Numbered from the stretch's first letter, positions 46,727-58,574 are shown. The stretch is 64,000 nt of DNA from Herbaspirillum sp. ASV7 (GCF_016429215.1 NZ_JAELUH010000005.1:101189-165188); one strand, 5' to 3'. The notes: generated by a model not told the origin, from the sequence alone. Numbers and translations are program-made.

Positions 46727-47632
46727 CTATCCCACCACGCGCAACGAGAAGTCGGTGGCCTGGATATCCTTGGTCAGGCTGCCGATGGAGATACGGTCCA
46801 CACCGGTCTCGGCAATCGCCCGCACGGTCTGCATGTTGATGCCGCCGGAGGCTTCCAGCACGGCGCGGTCGGCAGTTACACGTACCGCCTCGCGCATCAT
46901 CTCCAGCGAGAAGTTGTCCAGCAGGATCGACTGCGCACCGGCTTGCAGCGCCTCGTCGAGTTCGGCGAGGTCTTCCACCTCGACCTGGATGCTCACGCCG
47001 GCATTGAGTTTCAGGGCGGCCGCCACGGCCGCGGTGATGCCGCCGGCTGCAGCGATGTGGTTTTCCTTGATGAGGATGCCGTCATACAGCGCCAGGCGCT
47101 GGTTGACGCCGCCGCCCACGCGCACCGCGTACTTCTGCGCCAGGCGCAGGCCAGGCAGGGTCTTGCGGGTATCGAGGATGGCTGCGCGGGTACCCGCGAC
47201 GACCTCCACATAACGCCGCGTGGCCGTGGCCACACCGGAGAGCAGCTGCAGGAAATTCAGGGCACCGCGCTCGGCGGTCAGCAAGGCACGTGCCGGGCCT
47301 TCGATGGTGCAGACTTCGCTGTCGGCGGCCATCAGGTCGCCCTCGGCATAGCACCAGCCGACCTGCAGGCGCGGGTCGAGTCGGGTCATGACGGCCTCGA
47401 ACCAGGGCGCACCGCACAGCACGGCGGCTTCGCGCACGATCACGCGGGCCTTGACGAATTCGTTCTCCGGCACCAGCAGGCCAGTGTAGTCGCAGTCACC
47501 GACATCTTCGGCGATGGCCAGGTTGACGTTGGCATCGAAGGCCGCATGCAGCGCCACGTCGAAGGGCGCGAAAGGATTGCGCAGGCTGCTGCCGGCAATG
47601 CTGGACTGGGGTTTGATGGCGTGAAGACTCAT
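46727..47632 (-). CDS. nadC: Nicotinate-nucleotide diphosphorylase (carboxylating)
   Basis: QPRTase of 301 residues that joins quinolinate and PRPP to give nicotinate mononucleotide. Motifs: [10 protein letters not shown], the RKTLPGLR substrate arginine/lysine region, the [13 protein letters not shown] part and the C-terminal [10 protein letters not shown] (PRPP site). The start overlaps the nadA stop by 4 bp, showing coupling to nadA. Ends at a terminator. Third of the three NAD genes in the window. Confidence 0.96.
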   Translation of the reverse strand: MSLHAIKPQSSIAGSSLRNPFAPFDVALHAAFDANVNLAIAEDVGDCDYTGLLVPENEFVKARVIVREAAVLCGAPWFEAVMTRLDPRLQVGWCYAEGDLMAADSEVCTIEGPARALLTAERGALNFLQLLSGVATATRRYVEVVAGTRAAILDTRKTLPGLRLAQKYAVRVGGGVNQRLALYDGILIKENHIAAAGGITAAVAAALKLNAGVSIQVEVEDLAELDEALQAGAQSILLDNFSLEMMREAVRVTADRAVLEASGGINMQTVRAIAETGVDRISIGSLTKDIQATDFSLRVVG

Positions 47633-48768
47633 GCTGGGCCGATCCCTGCAAACAATTGCTGTTCATCTTCCAGGCGCGCCGAGGGGCGCACATTGGCTTT
47701 GCGCTGGGCGGCGAAATCCAGCATGCGGTCGATGCAGACCACGGCCTGCTTGCCCACGGCGGGATCGACGTGGATCTCGTTGGCGCCGGTCTCCAGCACA
47801 TGCAGCAGGTTCTGCAAGCCGTTCATGGCCATCCACGGGCAATGCGCGCAACTCTTGCAGGTGGCGCTGTTGCCGGCCGTTGGGGCGTCGATGAAACGCT
47901 TGCCGGGAGCGGCGGCGCGCATCTTGTGCAGGATGCCGTTGTCGGTGGCGACGATGAAGGCCGGGGCGTCAGACGCTTGCACGGCGGCGATCAGTTGCGA
48001 GGTCGAACCGATCACGTCGGCCTGGGCCACCACGGCCTCGGGCGACTCCGGGTGCACCAGCACCAGCGCATCGGGGTGTTCGGCGCGCATCAGTTCCAGT
48101 TCCACGCCCTTGAATTCGTCATGCACCAGGCAGGAACCCTGCCACAGCAGCATGTCGGCGCCGGTCTGTTTCTGGATGTAGCTGCCCAGGTGCTTGTCGG
48201 GCGCCCACAGGATCTTCTTGCCCTGGGCATGCAGGTGCTGGACGATCTCCAGGCCGATGCCGGAGGTCACCATCCAGTCGGCGCGCGCCTTCACGGCAGC
48301 GCTGGTGTTGGCATAGACCACTACGGTGCGGTCCGGATGCTGGTCGCAGAAGGCGGCGAATTCGTCGGCCGGGCAACCCAGGTCCAGCGAGCAGGTCGCC
48401 TCCAGGTCGGGCATCAGGATGCGCTTTTCCGGGCTCAGGATCTTGGCGGTCTCGCCCATGAAGCGCACGCCGGCCACGATCAGGGTCTGAGCGGGGTGGT
48501 CACGGCCGAAACGCGCCATCTCCAGCGAATCGGAGACACAACCGCCGGTTTCCTCGGCCAGGTCCTGCAGGTCTCCATCGACATAGTAGTGCGCCACCAG
48601 CACGGCCTGCTTTTGCTTGAGCAGTTCGCGGATGCGCGCCTTCAGGCTGGCGCGCTCCTCGGGGCTGGGCGTGGCCGGGACCCGGGCCCAGGCATTGGCG
48701 GTACAACTGCCGCCGGTCTCCATTTGCGGTCGCTCGAACTCGACGACCTTGGTTGCGGTTGCTTGCAT
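47629..48768 (-). CDS. nadA: Quinolinate synthase
   Basis: 4Fe-4S enzyme of 379 residues that condenses iminoaspartate with dihydroxyacetone phosphate to quinolinate. Core parts are [27 protein letters not shown], the ECTSLDLGC-like segment with ATCSLDLGC, and [10 protein letters not shown] near the end, where the cluster cysteines lie. The ATG at 48768 is preferred over the TTG 4 codons upstream. The next upstream gene, ybiT, ends 29 bp before, so the three genes may be transcribed together. Confidence 0.96.
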   Translation of the reverse strand: MQATATKVVEFERPQMETGGSCTANAWARVPATPSPEERASLKARIRELLKQKQAVLVAHYYVDGDLQDLAEETGGCVSDSLEMARFGRDHPAQTLIVAGVRFMGETAKILSPEKRILMPDLEATCSLDLGCPADEFAAFCDQHPDRTVVVYANTSAAVKARADWMVTSGIGLEIVQHLHAQGKKILWAPDKHLGSYIQKQTGADMLLWQGSCLVHDEFKGVELELMRAEHPDALVLVHPESPEAVVAQADVIGSTSQLIAAVQASDAPAFIVATDNGILHKMRAAAPGKRFIDAPTAGNSATCKSCAHCPWMAMNGLQNLLHVLETGANEIHVDPAVGKQAVVCIDRMLDFAAQRKANVRPSARLEDEQQLFAGIGPA

Positions 48769-48797
48769 GGCGGTCAACAATGCTTTGCGATTAGGGG

Positions 48798-50396
48798 TTA
48801 TTCGATGCCCTGGCTGGCCAGGTAGTCTTCGTAGTTGCCGCGGAAGTCGATCACCTGGCCATCCTTCACTTCGAGGATGCGCGTGGCCAAAGAGGATACG
48901 AACTCACGGTCGTGCGACACGAAGATCAGGGTGCCGGCGTACTTTTCCAGGGCGATGTTGAGCGACTCGATGGACTCCATGTCCATGTGGTTGGTCGGTT
49001 CGTCCATGAGCAGCACGTTATGGCGGCCCAGCATCAGCTTGCCGTACATCATGCGGCCCTTTTCGCCACCGGAGAGCACCTTCACGGACTTCTTGACGTC
49101 GTCGCCCGAGAACAGCAGACGACCCAGGATGCCGCGCACGGCCTGGTCGTCGTCGCCTTCCTGGGTCCACTTGCCCATCCAGTCGGTGAGGGTTTCGCCA
49201 GCGGCGAATTCCTCGGTCGGATCCTGCGGCATGTAGCCCACGTTGGCGTTCTCGGCCCACTTCACCTGCCCGGAATCGGGATGCAGGCCGGTGACGTCGC
49301 CGCCGATGCTGCGCAACAGCGTGGTCTTACCGGCACCGTTGGCGCCGATGATGGCGATCTTCTCGCCGGCTTCGACCATGATGCTGAAGTTCTTGAAGAT
49401 GTCGCGGTCATAGGTCTTGGTGATGCCCTGGGTTTCCACGGCCAGGCGGTGCAGCTTCTTCTCGCCTTCGAAACGCACGAAGGGGTTCACGCGGGAGGAC
49501 GGCTTGATGTCCTCGACCTTGATCTTGTCGATCTGCTTGGCGCGCGAGGTCGCCTGGCGGGCCTTGGACTTGTTGGCCGAGAAGCGACGCACGAAGTCCT
49601 GCAGTTCGGCGACCTTTTCCTTGGCCTTGGCATTGACGGCCAGTTGCTGGGCGCGTGCCTGGGAGGATGCCAGCATGTACTCGTCGTAGTTGCCCGGATA
49701 GATCTTCAGGGTGCCATAGTCCATGTCGGCCATGTGGGTGCAGACCTGGTTCAGGAAGTGGCGATCGTGGGAAATGATGATCATGGTGGAATTGCGCTCG
49801 TTGAGCACGTCTTCCAGCCAGCGGATGGTGTTGATGTCCAGGTTGTTGGTCGGTTCGTCCAGCAGCAGGATGTCGGGGTTGGAGAACAGCGCCTGGGCCA
49901 GCAGCACGCGCAGTTTCCAGCCGGGAGCGACATTGCTCATGGGACCGTTGTGCTGTTCGATGGGCACACCCACGCCCAGCAGCAGTTCGCCGGCACGCGC
50001 TTCGGCGGTGTAGCCATCGAATTCGGCAAAGCGGGCTTCGAGGTCGGCGGCCTTCATGTAGTCGTCGTCGGTGGCGTCCGGGTTGGCATAGATGGCGTCG
50101 CGCTCGGACATGGCATCCCACATCTCGACGTGGCCCATCATGACCACGTCCAGCACGCGCATTTCTTCATAGGCGAACTGGTCCTGACGCAACTTGCCCA
50201 GGCGTTCATTGACGTCCAGGCTGACGTTGCCGCTCGACGGCTCCAGATCGCCACCCAGGATCTTCATGAAGGTGGACTTGCCGCAGCCATTGGCGCCGAT
50301 CAGGCCATAGCGATTGCCATCGCCGAACTTGACCGAAATGTTCTCGAACAACGGCTTGGCGCCGAACTGCATGGTGATGTTTGCGGTGGATAGCAC
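48798..50396 (-). CDS. ybiT: ABC-F family ATPase, YbiT-like
   Basis: A 532-residue soluble protein with two ABC domains and no membrane part. Walker A motifs are GANGCGKS (34-41) and GANGAGKT (about 351-358), and the two signature regions are present, with the ABC-F linker between (about 245-315). ABC-F proteins bind the ribosome and regulate or rescue translation; resistance types also exist, but the sequence looks like housekeeping YbiT. The start is a GTG at 50396 with AAAAGG 8 bp upstream, not an ATG. A 10-bp repeat array lies upstream. Confidence 0.92.
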   Translation of the reverse strand: MLSTANITMQFGAKPLFENISVKFGDGNRYGLIGANGCGKSTFMKILGGDLEPSSGNVSLDVNERLGKLRQDQFAYEEMRVLDVVMMGHVEMWDAMSERDAIYANPDATDDDYMKAADLEARFAEFDGYTAEARAGELLLGVGVPIEQHNGPMSNVAPGWKLRVLLAQALFSNPDILLLDEPTNNLDINTIRWLEDVLNERNSTMIIISHDRHFLNQVCTHMADMDYGTLKIYPGNYDEYMLASSQARAQQLAVNAKAKEKVAELQDFVRRFSANKSKARQATSRAKQIDKIKVEDIKPSSRVNPFVRFEGEKKLHRLAVETQGITKTYDRDIFKNFSIMVEAGEKIAIIGANGAGKTTLLRSIGGDVTGLHPDSGQVKWAENANVGYMPQDPTEEFAAGETLTDWMGKWTQEGDDDQAVRGILGRLLFSGDDVKKSVKVLSGGEKGRMMYGKLMLGRHNVLLMDEPTNHMDMESIESLNIALEKYAGTLIFVSHDREFVSSLATRILEVKDGQVIDFRGNYEDYLASQGIE

Positions 50397-50440
50397 TGCG
50401 AAAACCTTTTCTAAAATAAAACCTGCGTGCCCCCTCAGGG

Positions 50441-50490
50441 CCTACCGGGACCAACCCGGACCAACCCGGGCCAACCGGACCCAAACCCGC
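50441..50490. repeat. 10-bp imperfect repeats upstream of ybiT
   Basis: Five copies in a row of a C/A-rich unit close to CCAACCCGGA, centred 45-94 bp upstream of the ybiT start. They might bind a regulator or be a slippage array. Confidence 0.65.
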
Positions 50491-50680
50491 GGCACGCGAA
50501 ACGGCGGATTTTACCACTGCGAGCCCGCTGCGGCTTGAGTTGCCGCCGCCACGGGCAGGTAAAACTTGTCAAATGGCCATGTAGATGAGCTTCCCTGGGG
50601 CTTGCCTGAATTACAATCCCCGGGATTTTTATTGTCCTTGTGCGGCTCCAAGCCGCTTTGCCACCAACAGAAACGCAAGC

Positions 50681-51283
50681 ATGAAACGAGCCATCATCCC
50701 TGCCCTCACCGTCCTGCTGACCGCCCTGCTGGCGCCGGCCCTGGGCCTGGCCCAAAGCGAGCCGCCCAACGAGGCACAGACCGCCGCTACCGGCTACAAC
50801 GTCTGGACCGGCGAATACAGTGTTTCCAGGCAACAACTGGAAAGCGCCATTGCGCCGCAGTTTCCGCGCAAGCTGCGCTACATGGACATTTTCGATGTCA
50901 CGCTGAGCAATCCGCGCCTGGGCATGGATCCGGCCCAGAACCGCATGAACACCGTGGTCGACGCCCAGATCTTCAATCCCATGCTGCTGCCGCGCCCCTT
51001 CAATGCGGTGCTGAGCCTGAGCAGCGGCTTTCGCTACGACGCCGGCACGCGCTCGCTGCGCCTGGACGCGCCCAGGGTGGACAAGGTCGACAGCCGCGAC
51101 CTGCCGCCGCAATACGCCCAGCAACTGACCGCGCTGGGCAATACCGCCGCCGACCAGTTGCTGCGCAACTACGCGCTCTATACCTTCAAGCCCGAGCAGT
51201 TGCAGATGAACGGCCAGCGCTTCGAACCCGGCAAGATCACCGTCGAGCCCAACGCCGTCAAGGTCGAGATCAAGCAGCAGTGA
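50681..51283 (+). CDS. Secreted DUF1439-family protein
   Basis: A 200-residue protein with a Sec signal peptide ending GLA near residue 25. The mature part resembles DUF1439 (YceB-like) proteins, periplasmic beta-rich domains of unknown role; unlike most of those it has no lipobox cysteine, so it is probably soluble. The ATG at 50681 follows AAACGCAAGC with no strong ribosome-binding site; an upstream frame from 50585 has no family support. It is a single gene divergent from ybiT and convergent to ldcA. Confidence 0.82.
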   Translation: MKRAIIPALTVLLTALLAPALGLAQSEPPNEAQTAATGYNVWTGEYSVSRQQLESAIAPQFPRKLRYMDIFDVTLSNPRLGMDPAQNRMNTVVDAQIFNPMLLPRPFNAVLSLSSGFRYDAGTRSLRLDAPRVDKVDSRDLPPQYAQQLTALGNTAADQLLRNYALYTFKPEQLQMNGQRFEPGKITVEPNAVKVEIKQQ

Positions 51284-51299
51284 GGCAGGCTGGCCGGGC

Positions 51300-53313
<2,014 letters not shown>

Positions 53314-53430
53314 GAAAGATATCTTCGAGGATGGCCCGCCGGACCTGGAGTGGCGTGGCGGGCGATGACAGGCAATTGTACGCATGCGGCGCGCCGCCGC
53401 ATGCAGGAAAAACGGGGGCCTGCAGGAAAT

Positions 53431-54066
53431 TCAGGGAATATTGAGCAGCTTGTGGGTCTGGATGCTCAGCTTCCACTTCGGATTGTTCTTGACCATCTCG
53501 ATGGCCAGGCGGGTGTTGGCCGCAGCCAGCGGCCCATCCATGGGCTGCAGCAGGAAGTGCTGGAAATCCAGCTTTTCGTACTCCGCCAGTGGCTGGCCTG
53601 GCTGCGGCACTACCACCTTGAGCTCGCTGCCGCGTAGCACCTTCAGCTCGGAACCCATCTTCGGGCTCACGCAGATCCAGTCCACCCCGTCCGGGACGGG
53701 AATGGTGCCATTGGTCTCGATGGCGATCTCGAAGCCCTGCGCGTGCATGGCGTCGATCAGCGCGGCATCCAGCTGCAGCAAGGGCTCGCCACCGGTGAAG
53801 ACCACGTACTTGCTGGGCGCATAGGTGGACGGCCAGAGACTGGCCACCTTGGCGGCCAATTCGTCGGCAGACTTGAACTTGCCGCCGTTCTCGCCGTCAG
53901 TGCCGACGAAGTCGGTATCGCAGAACTGGCAGATGGCGCGGCTGCGATCTTCCTCGCGCCCGGTCCAGAGATTGCAGCCGGTAAAGCGGCAGAACACCGC
54001 CGGGCGGCCGGCATGAGCGCCCTCGCCCTGCAAGGTATAAAAGATTTCTTTGATGCTGTAGGTCAC
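53431..54066 (-). CDS. queE: 7-Carboxy-7-deazaguanine synthase
   Basis: Radical SAM enzyme of 211 residues, next step after QueD. The cluster motif is Cys31-x14-Cys46-x2-Cys49, as in Burkholderia multivorans QueE, not the usual Cys-x3-Cys-x2-Cys. The GTG at 54066 gives the family start TYSIKEIFYTLQGEG; the longer frame starts with TTG and adds 8 poorly conserved residues. There is no clear ribosome-binding site. Next comes queD, 118 bp downstream. Confidence 0.93.
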   Translation of the reverse strand: MTYSIKEIFYTLQGEGAHAGRPAVFCRFTGCNLWTGREEDRSRAICQFCDTDFVGTDGENGGKFKSADELAAKVASLWPSTYAPSKYVVFTGGEPLLQLDAALIDAMHAQGFEIAIETNGTIPVPDGVDWICVSPKMGSELKVLRGSELKVVVPQPGQPLAEYEKLDFQHFLLQPMDGPLAAANTRLAIEMVKNNPKWKLSIQTHKLLNIP

Positions 54067-54298
54067 GTGTCTGGGGCGGGCTGGCCGCAAAAAACTGTCA
54101 ATGCTGGCGCGATGGCAGGATCAAGGCCGCATCGGGCGCGGGATCATGGAGGTCGAAGCTGATCGACCTTTTCCATCAAAAAAAGCTAAATAGCTGATAT
54201 TTAGAGGTTTTTTGCCATACTTCGGTGCCGCAATTATAACGGGAGGCAGCCCTCACGTGATCGCCACGCCACAAAAACCCAACGTATGCTTCTTTCAC

Positions 54299-54327
54299 TT
54301 GAATTCTAAGACGACTGGTCATATTAT
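54299..54327 (+). promoter_or_regulatory. tetR promoter with overlapping operator
   Basis: TTGAAT (54299-54304), 17-bp spacer, TATTAT (54322-54327). The 20-bp motif TAAGACGACYGGTCATATTA (54307-54326) fills the spacer and -10, and a second copy with one base difference precedes the MFS gene. Confidence 0.72.
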
Positions 54328-54334
54328 TCCTCCC

Positions 54335-54910
54335 ATGAGCAAACCCAACACCCGCGACCAGATCTTCGATGCAGCCCTGAAGCTGCTGTCCGAACGCGCC
54401 TTCAATGCCTGCAGTGTCCAGGACATCACCGCCGAGGCCGGCGTACCCAAGGGCTCGTTCTACAACCATTTCGAGAGCAAGGAAGCGCTTGCCGCCGAGA
54501 TCGTCGGCCACTATGGCGAGCTGGGCAAGTGGCGCGACATGCTGCTGGATGACTCGGTGCCGGCGCTGGAGCGACTCAAGCGCTACTTCACCATCGTCAA
54601 TGGCCGCATGGCCGAACGGGGTTACCAGCACGGCTGCATGGTCGGCAACATGAGCGCCGAACTGGCCGAGCAGAGTCCGGTCATCCGTGGCCAGCTGGGC
54701 GAGGTCTACAAGAACTGGACCGCCAAGCTGGAATATGCGGTCGCGGCCGGTCAGCGCGAAGGGACGATCCCTGACAAGACCAGCGCGCAGGTGCTGGCCT
54801 CGTTCCTGCTCAATGCCTGGGAGGGGACCATCCTGCGGGTACGCGTGGAACGCAGCAGCGTACCTTTCGAGCAATTCATGGATCTGGCCTTCAACAAGAT
54901 TCTGACCTGA
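54335..54910 (+). CDS. TetR-family transcriptional repressor
   Basis: A 191-residue TetR protein. The N-terminal HTH (about 8-50) includes SVQDITAEAGVPKGSFYNHF; the C-terminal half is the ligand-binding, dimer part. The ATG at 54335 follows CCTCCC rather than a good ribosome-binding site; the operator covers the -10 and lies 8 bp before the start. The same 20-bp operator lies before the MFS gene 740 bp downstream, so it most likely represses itself and that gene. The ligand is unknown. Confidence 0.92.
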   Translation: MSKPNTRDQIFDAALKLLSERAFNACSVQDITAEAGVPKGSFYNHFESKEALAAEIVGHYGELGKWRDMLLDDSVPALERLKRYFTIVNGRMAERGYQHGCMVGNMSAELAEQSPVIRGQLGEVYKNWTAKLEYAVAAGQREGTIPDKTSAQVLASFLLNAWEGTILRVRVERSSVPFEQFMDLAFNKILT

Positions 54911-54995
54911 ACGCAATTGGCCTCTGCTGGACAGCGGAGGCCGCGCCGGTACTTCGGCATCATGTCGCTGCTGGCATGATGCCGGCCTTGTGCCA

Positions 54996-55037
54996 GCCGC
55001 ATTACACGCCGTCACCCAAGTGGTGCGGCATTTTTTT
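54996..55037 (+). terminator. Terminator of tetR
   Basis: GCCGCA / TGCGGC inner stem extended by CAC/GTG pairing, followed by a TTTTTTT run. Confidence 0.7.
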
Positions 55038-55046
55038 AACCCTTAT

Positions 55047-55066
55047 TAAGACGACCGGTCATATTA
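55047..55066 (+). promoter_or_regulatory. TetR operator before the MFS gene
   Basis: TAAGACGACCGGTCATATTA, 19 of 20 bases identical to 54307-54326, centred on the palindrome GACCGGTC, 27 bp upstream of the MFS start. Confidence 0.8.
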
Positions 55067-55093
55067 AACCAATCACTCCACAAGGACTCCACC

Positions 55094-56317
55094 ATGAACA
55101 GCATCTCCAGCAGCGCTCCCCCAGCCGCTACCAGCAATGCGCCACTTTACTGGATGGCCCTGGGCACCTTTGCCATCGGTACCGAAGGCTTCATGATTGC
55201 CGGCATGTTGCCCACGGTGGCACATGACCTGGGCGTCAGCGCCGCTGTGGCCGGCCAGTTGGTGGTGGCCTTCACCGCCGCCTACGCCATCAGCTCGCCC
55301 ATCCTGACGGCCCTGACCGGAGCCATCAACCGCCGTCGCCTGCTGATTGGCAGCATGAGCCTGTTTGCCCTGGCCAACCTGCTGGCCTGGCAGGCGCCGG
55401 GCTATACCGCCCTGCTGCTGGCGCGCATCCTGCTGGCCATGGCAGCCGGCCTCTACGTCCCCAACGCCATGGCGCTGGCCGGTGCCCTGGTCGCCCCCGA
55501 GCGGCGTGGCGGCGCGCTGGCCATCGTCAGCGGCGGACTGACCGTGGCGGTGGCACTGGGTGCGCCCCTGGGCGTACTCATCGCCGACCGGCTGGACTGG
55601 CGCATGACCTTCGCCGGCGTGGCCCTGCTGGCCGCACTGGCGACCCTGGGCCTGCTGCGCGGCCTGCCACCGGGCATCGGTGCCCACCTGCCGGTGGCCA
55701 GCCTGCGCGAACGCCTTCATGCCGCCCGCGATGCACGGGTCTTGCAGGGCTTGCTGACCACCCTGCTCTGGGCCACCGGCGCCTACACCATGTACACCTA
55801 CTTCGCCATCTACCTCAACGAGGTCGCCGGCATCCATGGTGCGCATGTGGGCTATGGCCTGCTGTTGTGGGGCGTCTCGGCCGCTGTAGGCGTCATGACC
55901 GGCGGTCGCCTGTCCGACCGGCTCGGCTTTGCCCGCGTCTCGACACCAGCCTTATGGTTCATGATGGCGTCTTTCCTGGCACTGTCGGCGGTGGCCTATA
56001 CGCTGGCACCGGCACACGCGCTCGCCCCGGTCTACCTGGCCATGATCGTCTGGGGTGTATCGGCCTGGGCCTTCTACCCGGCCCAGCAGGCCAGGCTGAT
56101 GAACATCGCCGGCCTCAAGCTGGCCTCGATTGTGCTCTCGCTCAATGCCTCGTTCATGTACCTGGGCTTTTCCCTGGGTGCCGCGATGGGTGCGTTGACA
56201 GTCGCCACCGGATCGGTACGCGAAGTCGGCTTCGTGGCCGCCGCTTTCGTGGCGGCCGCCCTGTGGTTGCTGCGTGGCGCTCTGCGCAAGGAAGTGCCGC
56301 AGGCTGTCACGGCCTAG
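55094..56317 (+). CDS. MFS transporter, AraJ/DHA1-like exporter
   Basis: A 407-residue, 12-helix permease of the DHA1 group, with the MFS motif A-like INRRRLL and the TEGFMIAGMLPTVAHDLGV stretch in TM1 typical of sugar or drug efflux (AraJ, SotB, YdhP). With a TetR repressor and shared operators upstream, a substrate-induced exporter is the best guess. AAGGAC lies 5 bp before the ATG. A terminator hairpin follows at 56353. Confidence 0.9.
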   Translation: MNSISSSAPPAATSNAPLYWMALGTFAIGTEGFMIAGMLPTVAHDLGVSAAVAGQLVVAFTAAYAISSPILTALTGAINRRRLLIGSMSLFALANLLAWQAPGYTALLLARILLAMAAGLYVPNAMALAGALVAPERRGGALAIVSGGLTVAVALGAPLGVLIADRLDWRMTFAGVALLAALATLGLLRGLPPGIGAHLPVASLRERLHAARDARVLQGLLTTLLWATGAYTMYTYFAIYLNEVAGIHGAHVGYGLLLWGVSAAVGVMTGGRLSDRLGFARVSTPALWFMMASFLALSAVAYTLAPAHALAPVYLAMIVWGVSAWAFYPAQQARLMNIAGLKLASIVLSLNASFMYLGFSLGAAMGALTVATGSVREVGFVAAAFVAAALWLLRGALRKEVPQAVTA

Positions 56318-56352
56318 GGACAGCCACATCGCCACAGACCGGACAGAACGAG

Positions 56353-56385
56353 ATGGCCCGCAGCTGATACACTGCGGGCCATTTT
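56353..56385 (+). terminator. Terminator after the MFS exporter
   Basis: ATGGCCCGCAG / CTGCGGGCCAT stem with 8-nt loop and TTT tail. Confidence 0.75.
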
Positions 56386-56412
56386 CCGACTTCCTGCGAT
56401 CGCGCCCTTGCC

Positions 56413-56793
56413 ATGACCGCCATCACCGAATTCCGCCACACCTCCCCTGCCCCCGAGTACGACCATCCGCGAGAAGACCGTCGCCTGGACGGCAATCCCC
56501 TGCGCACCACCTGGAATCATTTCACCAGCGCCAGCGGCGAGGTCAATGCCGGCGTGTGGGCCTGCGAAAAAGGCAGCTGGCGCATCGCCTTCGCCCCCAA
56601 CAAGGATGAATATTTCTACGTACTGGAAGGCCGCTGCCGCGTCATCGATGAACAAGGCCACGCGGCCGAGGCCGGCCCGGGCGATGCCCTGGTCATCCCG
56701 GCCGGCTTCAAGGGGGTGTTCGAGGTCGTGGAGCCGGTGCGCAAGCACTATGTCATCGTCGAGCGCAGCGGTAGCTGTAGTGCAGGGGGATGA
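56413..56793 (+). CDS. Cupin-domain protein (Cupin_3/DUF861 type)
   Basis: A 126-residue single-domain cupin of the (S)-ureidoglycine aminohydrolase-like group. The WRIAFAPNKDEYFYVLEG and PGDALVIPAGFKGVFEV stretches are the two cupin motifs, but metal ligands differ from classic cupins (the first motif has no His pair). Function unknown; it may bind a small molecule. It is 96 bp after the MFS gene but behind a terminator. Confidence 0.85.
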   Translation: MTAITEFRHTSPAPEYDHPREDRRLDGNPLRTTWNHFTSASGEVNAGVWACEKGSWRIAFAPNKDEYFYVLEGRCRVIDEQGHAAEAGPGDALVIPAGFKGVFEVVEPVRKHYVIVERSGSCSAGG

Positions 56794-56946
56794 GCGCCTT
56801 TGACAGGGTGGCCGATCAGTTTGACGAATACCCGGGCCGGTGACTAACATCGGCGAAGCAATCAGAAAGCGTCACTGCCGGACATCCACATCTGCCCGGA
56901 GAGATTAGCGTCTAAGCCCTGCCCGAAACCCGATCTCCGACAACAC

Positions 56947-57771
56947 ATGACCAATGCCCCTCCCGTGCCGGAGCAGATCCTGGCGGTCGCGCTGCACAGC
57001 TACAATGCCGGCCGGCTGGCCGAGGCCGAGCAGGCTTGCCAGCACCTGCTGGCGCTGCTGCCCCACCATCCTGCCGCCCATCAGTTACTGGCCATGCTGG
57101 CCCTGCAGCGCGAACAGCTGGCACAGGCGCGCCAGCACATCCTGCATAGCCTGGCTCCGCGACCGGACCATGTGCCCTCGCTCCTCATCGCCGGCAAAGT
57201 CGCCGCTGCCGAAGGCGACGCCGCCACGGCACTGGCCTACTTCGACAGCGCGGCACGCCATCAGCCCGATATGAGCCAGGCGCATTTCCATCGCGGCAAC
57301 AGCCTCTCGGCATTGGGACGTCACCAGGAAGCCATCCAGGCTCTGAGACAGGCCGTCGCGCTGGCACCGGAGGCCATGGAAGCCGTGCTCAACCTGGGCA
57401 CGGCCTTGCGCGAGCAGGGCGAGTTGTCAGCGGCACGAGCGGCCTTCGAGAAAGCCGTGGCACTGCGCCCCGACGTCGCCGAGGCCTGGTTCAACCTGGG
57501 ATTGGCGCGCCAGGACCTGCACGACGCGCATGGCGCCGCCGAGGCCTTCGCGCAAGCCTTGCACCTGCGCCCCGACTATGCGGACGCCGCCCTCAATCTC
57601 GGTGTGGCGCTGCAGGAAGCACGCCGCCTGGACGACGCGCTGCAGGCCTATCGCACGGCACTGCGCCTGCAACCGCAATGGTATGGCCGCATTGCCCACG
57701 CTCTGAGCGCGGGCAGCACCGGCCAGATCTGGTTGGATACCCGGCAACTGGAACAGACGCTGCGTGGCTGA
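56947..57771 (+). CDS. Tetratricopeptide-repeat protein
   Basis: A 274-residue protein made of about seven TPR units (residues about 10-245), with no signal peptide or enzyme domain. TPRs are protein-binding scaffolds, so the partner is unknown. The final 25 residues are not repeat-like. It ends 24 bp from the convergent unknown gene. A short region with no gene (56794-56946) precedes it. Confidence 0.87.
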   Translation: MTNAPPVPEQILAVALHSYNAGRLAEAEQACQHLLALLPHHPAAHQLLAMLALQREQLAQARQHILHSLAPRPDHVPSLLIAGKVAAAEGDAATALAYFDSAARHQPDMSQAHFHRGNSLSALGRHQEAIQALRQAVALAPEAMEAVLNLGTALREQGELSAARAAFEKAVALRPDVAEAWFNLGLARQDLHDAHGAAEAFAQALHLRPDYADAALNLGVALQEARRLDDALQAYRTALRLQPQWYGRIAHALSAGSTGQIWLDTRQLEQTLRG

Positions 57772-57795
57772 GCGGCCGGCAGCCAGCCGGTCCGC

Positions 57796-58503
57796 TTACT
57801 TGCGCTGCCGGTAATTCTTGCGATAGACGTGGGGACTAGCCAGCACCTGCGCCACGGTGTCGCTGTAGCGGCTGGCGGCTTCCCCGTCGAGCGTATCGAA
57901 ATGCAGCTCCGGACGCTCGCGCGGCACCACGAAGCATTGCGCCACCGGCGTCCCCTTGGGCAGCACACCGCTGAAACCGGCATCGGTCCAGACAGCCGGG
58001 AAGTTGATGCCGGCGTCGTTGAAGTGGTCCGCATCGACCATTCCCGAGAGCAGGCGGAACGGCAGGTCATGGCGATTGACGGGATGGGTGGCAAACAGCG
58101 ACCAGCCGGGTTCCAGCTCGATGGTCCAGAAGCTGTTGAACTTCAGCACCAGCGCATCGCCGGCCAGGAAGGGGGTGCCCGTCACCTGGGCCGGTGGATG
58201 AAAGCTCAGCGGCGCGCGCGGATGCCCCTCCACGCTGGGCGCGGGGGCATCCCAGTCCCAGCGGAACACGCCCTGCTCCACCTGCACATCGCAGGGCAAC
58301 AGGATCATGAAGCCATGGGCCATCGCATCGATGAACGGGGGGCATTGCTTGACGGTGCGGATATCGCGGTCATGCAGCTCGGAGAAGGCCTTGGCAGGCA
58401 TGGCGCGGATCCAGTCGGGGATGACTTCGCGGGCCAGTCGGGGACGCGGCAGCAGGTCGGCCAGGGCGGGGTCGCAGCGGAAGCGGATGTGTTGGGCGGA
58501 CAT
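57796..58503 (-). CDS. Conserved-looking protein of unknown function
   Basis: A 235-residue soluble protein that I do not recognise. It is rich in Pro, Trp and aromatic residues, with a start of the form IRFRCDPALADLLPRPRLA and a run FWTIELEPGWSLFATHPVNR. No signal peptide or membrane helix. The ATG at 58503 is chosen; 43 more in-frame codons upstream run through a terminator hairpin. It is the last gene before the insert at guaA and, if the insert is removed, would lie right behind guaA. Confidence 0.65.
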   Translation of the reverse strand: MSAQHIRFRCDPALADLLPRPRLAREVIPDWIRAMPAKAFSELHDRDIRTVKQCPPFIDAMAHGFMILLPCDVQVEQGVFRWDWDAPAPSVEGHPRAPLSFHPPAQVTGTPFLAGDALVLKFNSFWTIELEPGWSLFATHPVNRHDLPFRLLSGMVDADHFNDAGINFPAVWTDAGFSGVLPKGTPVAQCFVVPRERPELHFDTLDGEAASRYSDTVAQVLASPHVYRKNYRQRK

Positions 58504-58544
58504 GGTCGGGTTCGCGGGCAGAAGGCAGACGGGCAAATCGAAAA

Positions 58545-58574
58545 ATACAAAAAAGCCCGCAATGACGCGGGCTT
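58545..58574 (-). terminator. Orphan minus-strand terminator
   Basis: AAGCCCGC / GCGGGCTT stem (58553-58574), then TTTTTTTGTATTTTT on the minus strand. It would end guaA transcription if the insert between 58638 and 59930 were absent. Confidence 0.85.

Noticed and set aside
48912..50393. 493-codon open frame on the plus strand opposite ybiT
   Set aside because: The ABC-F gene is certain; the opposite frame shows no motif or start signal.
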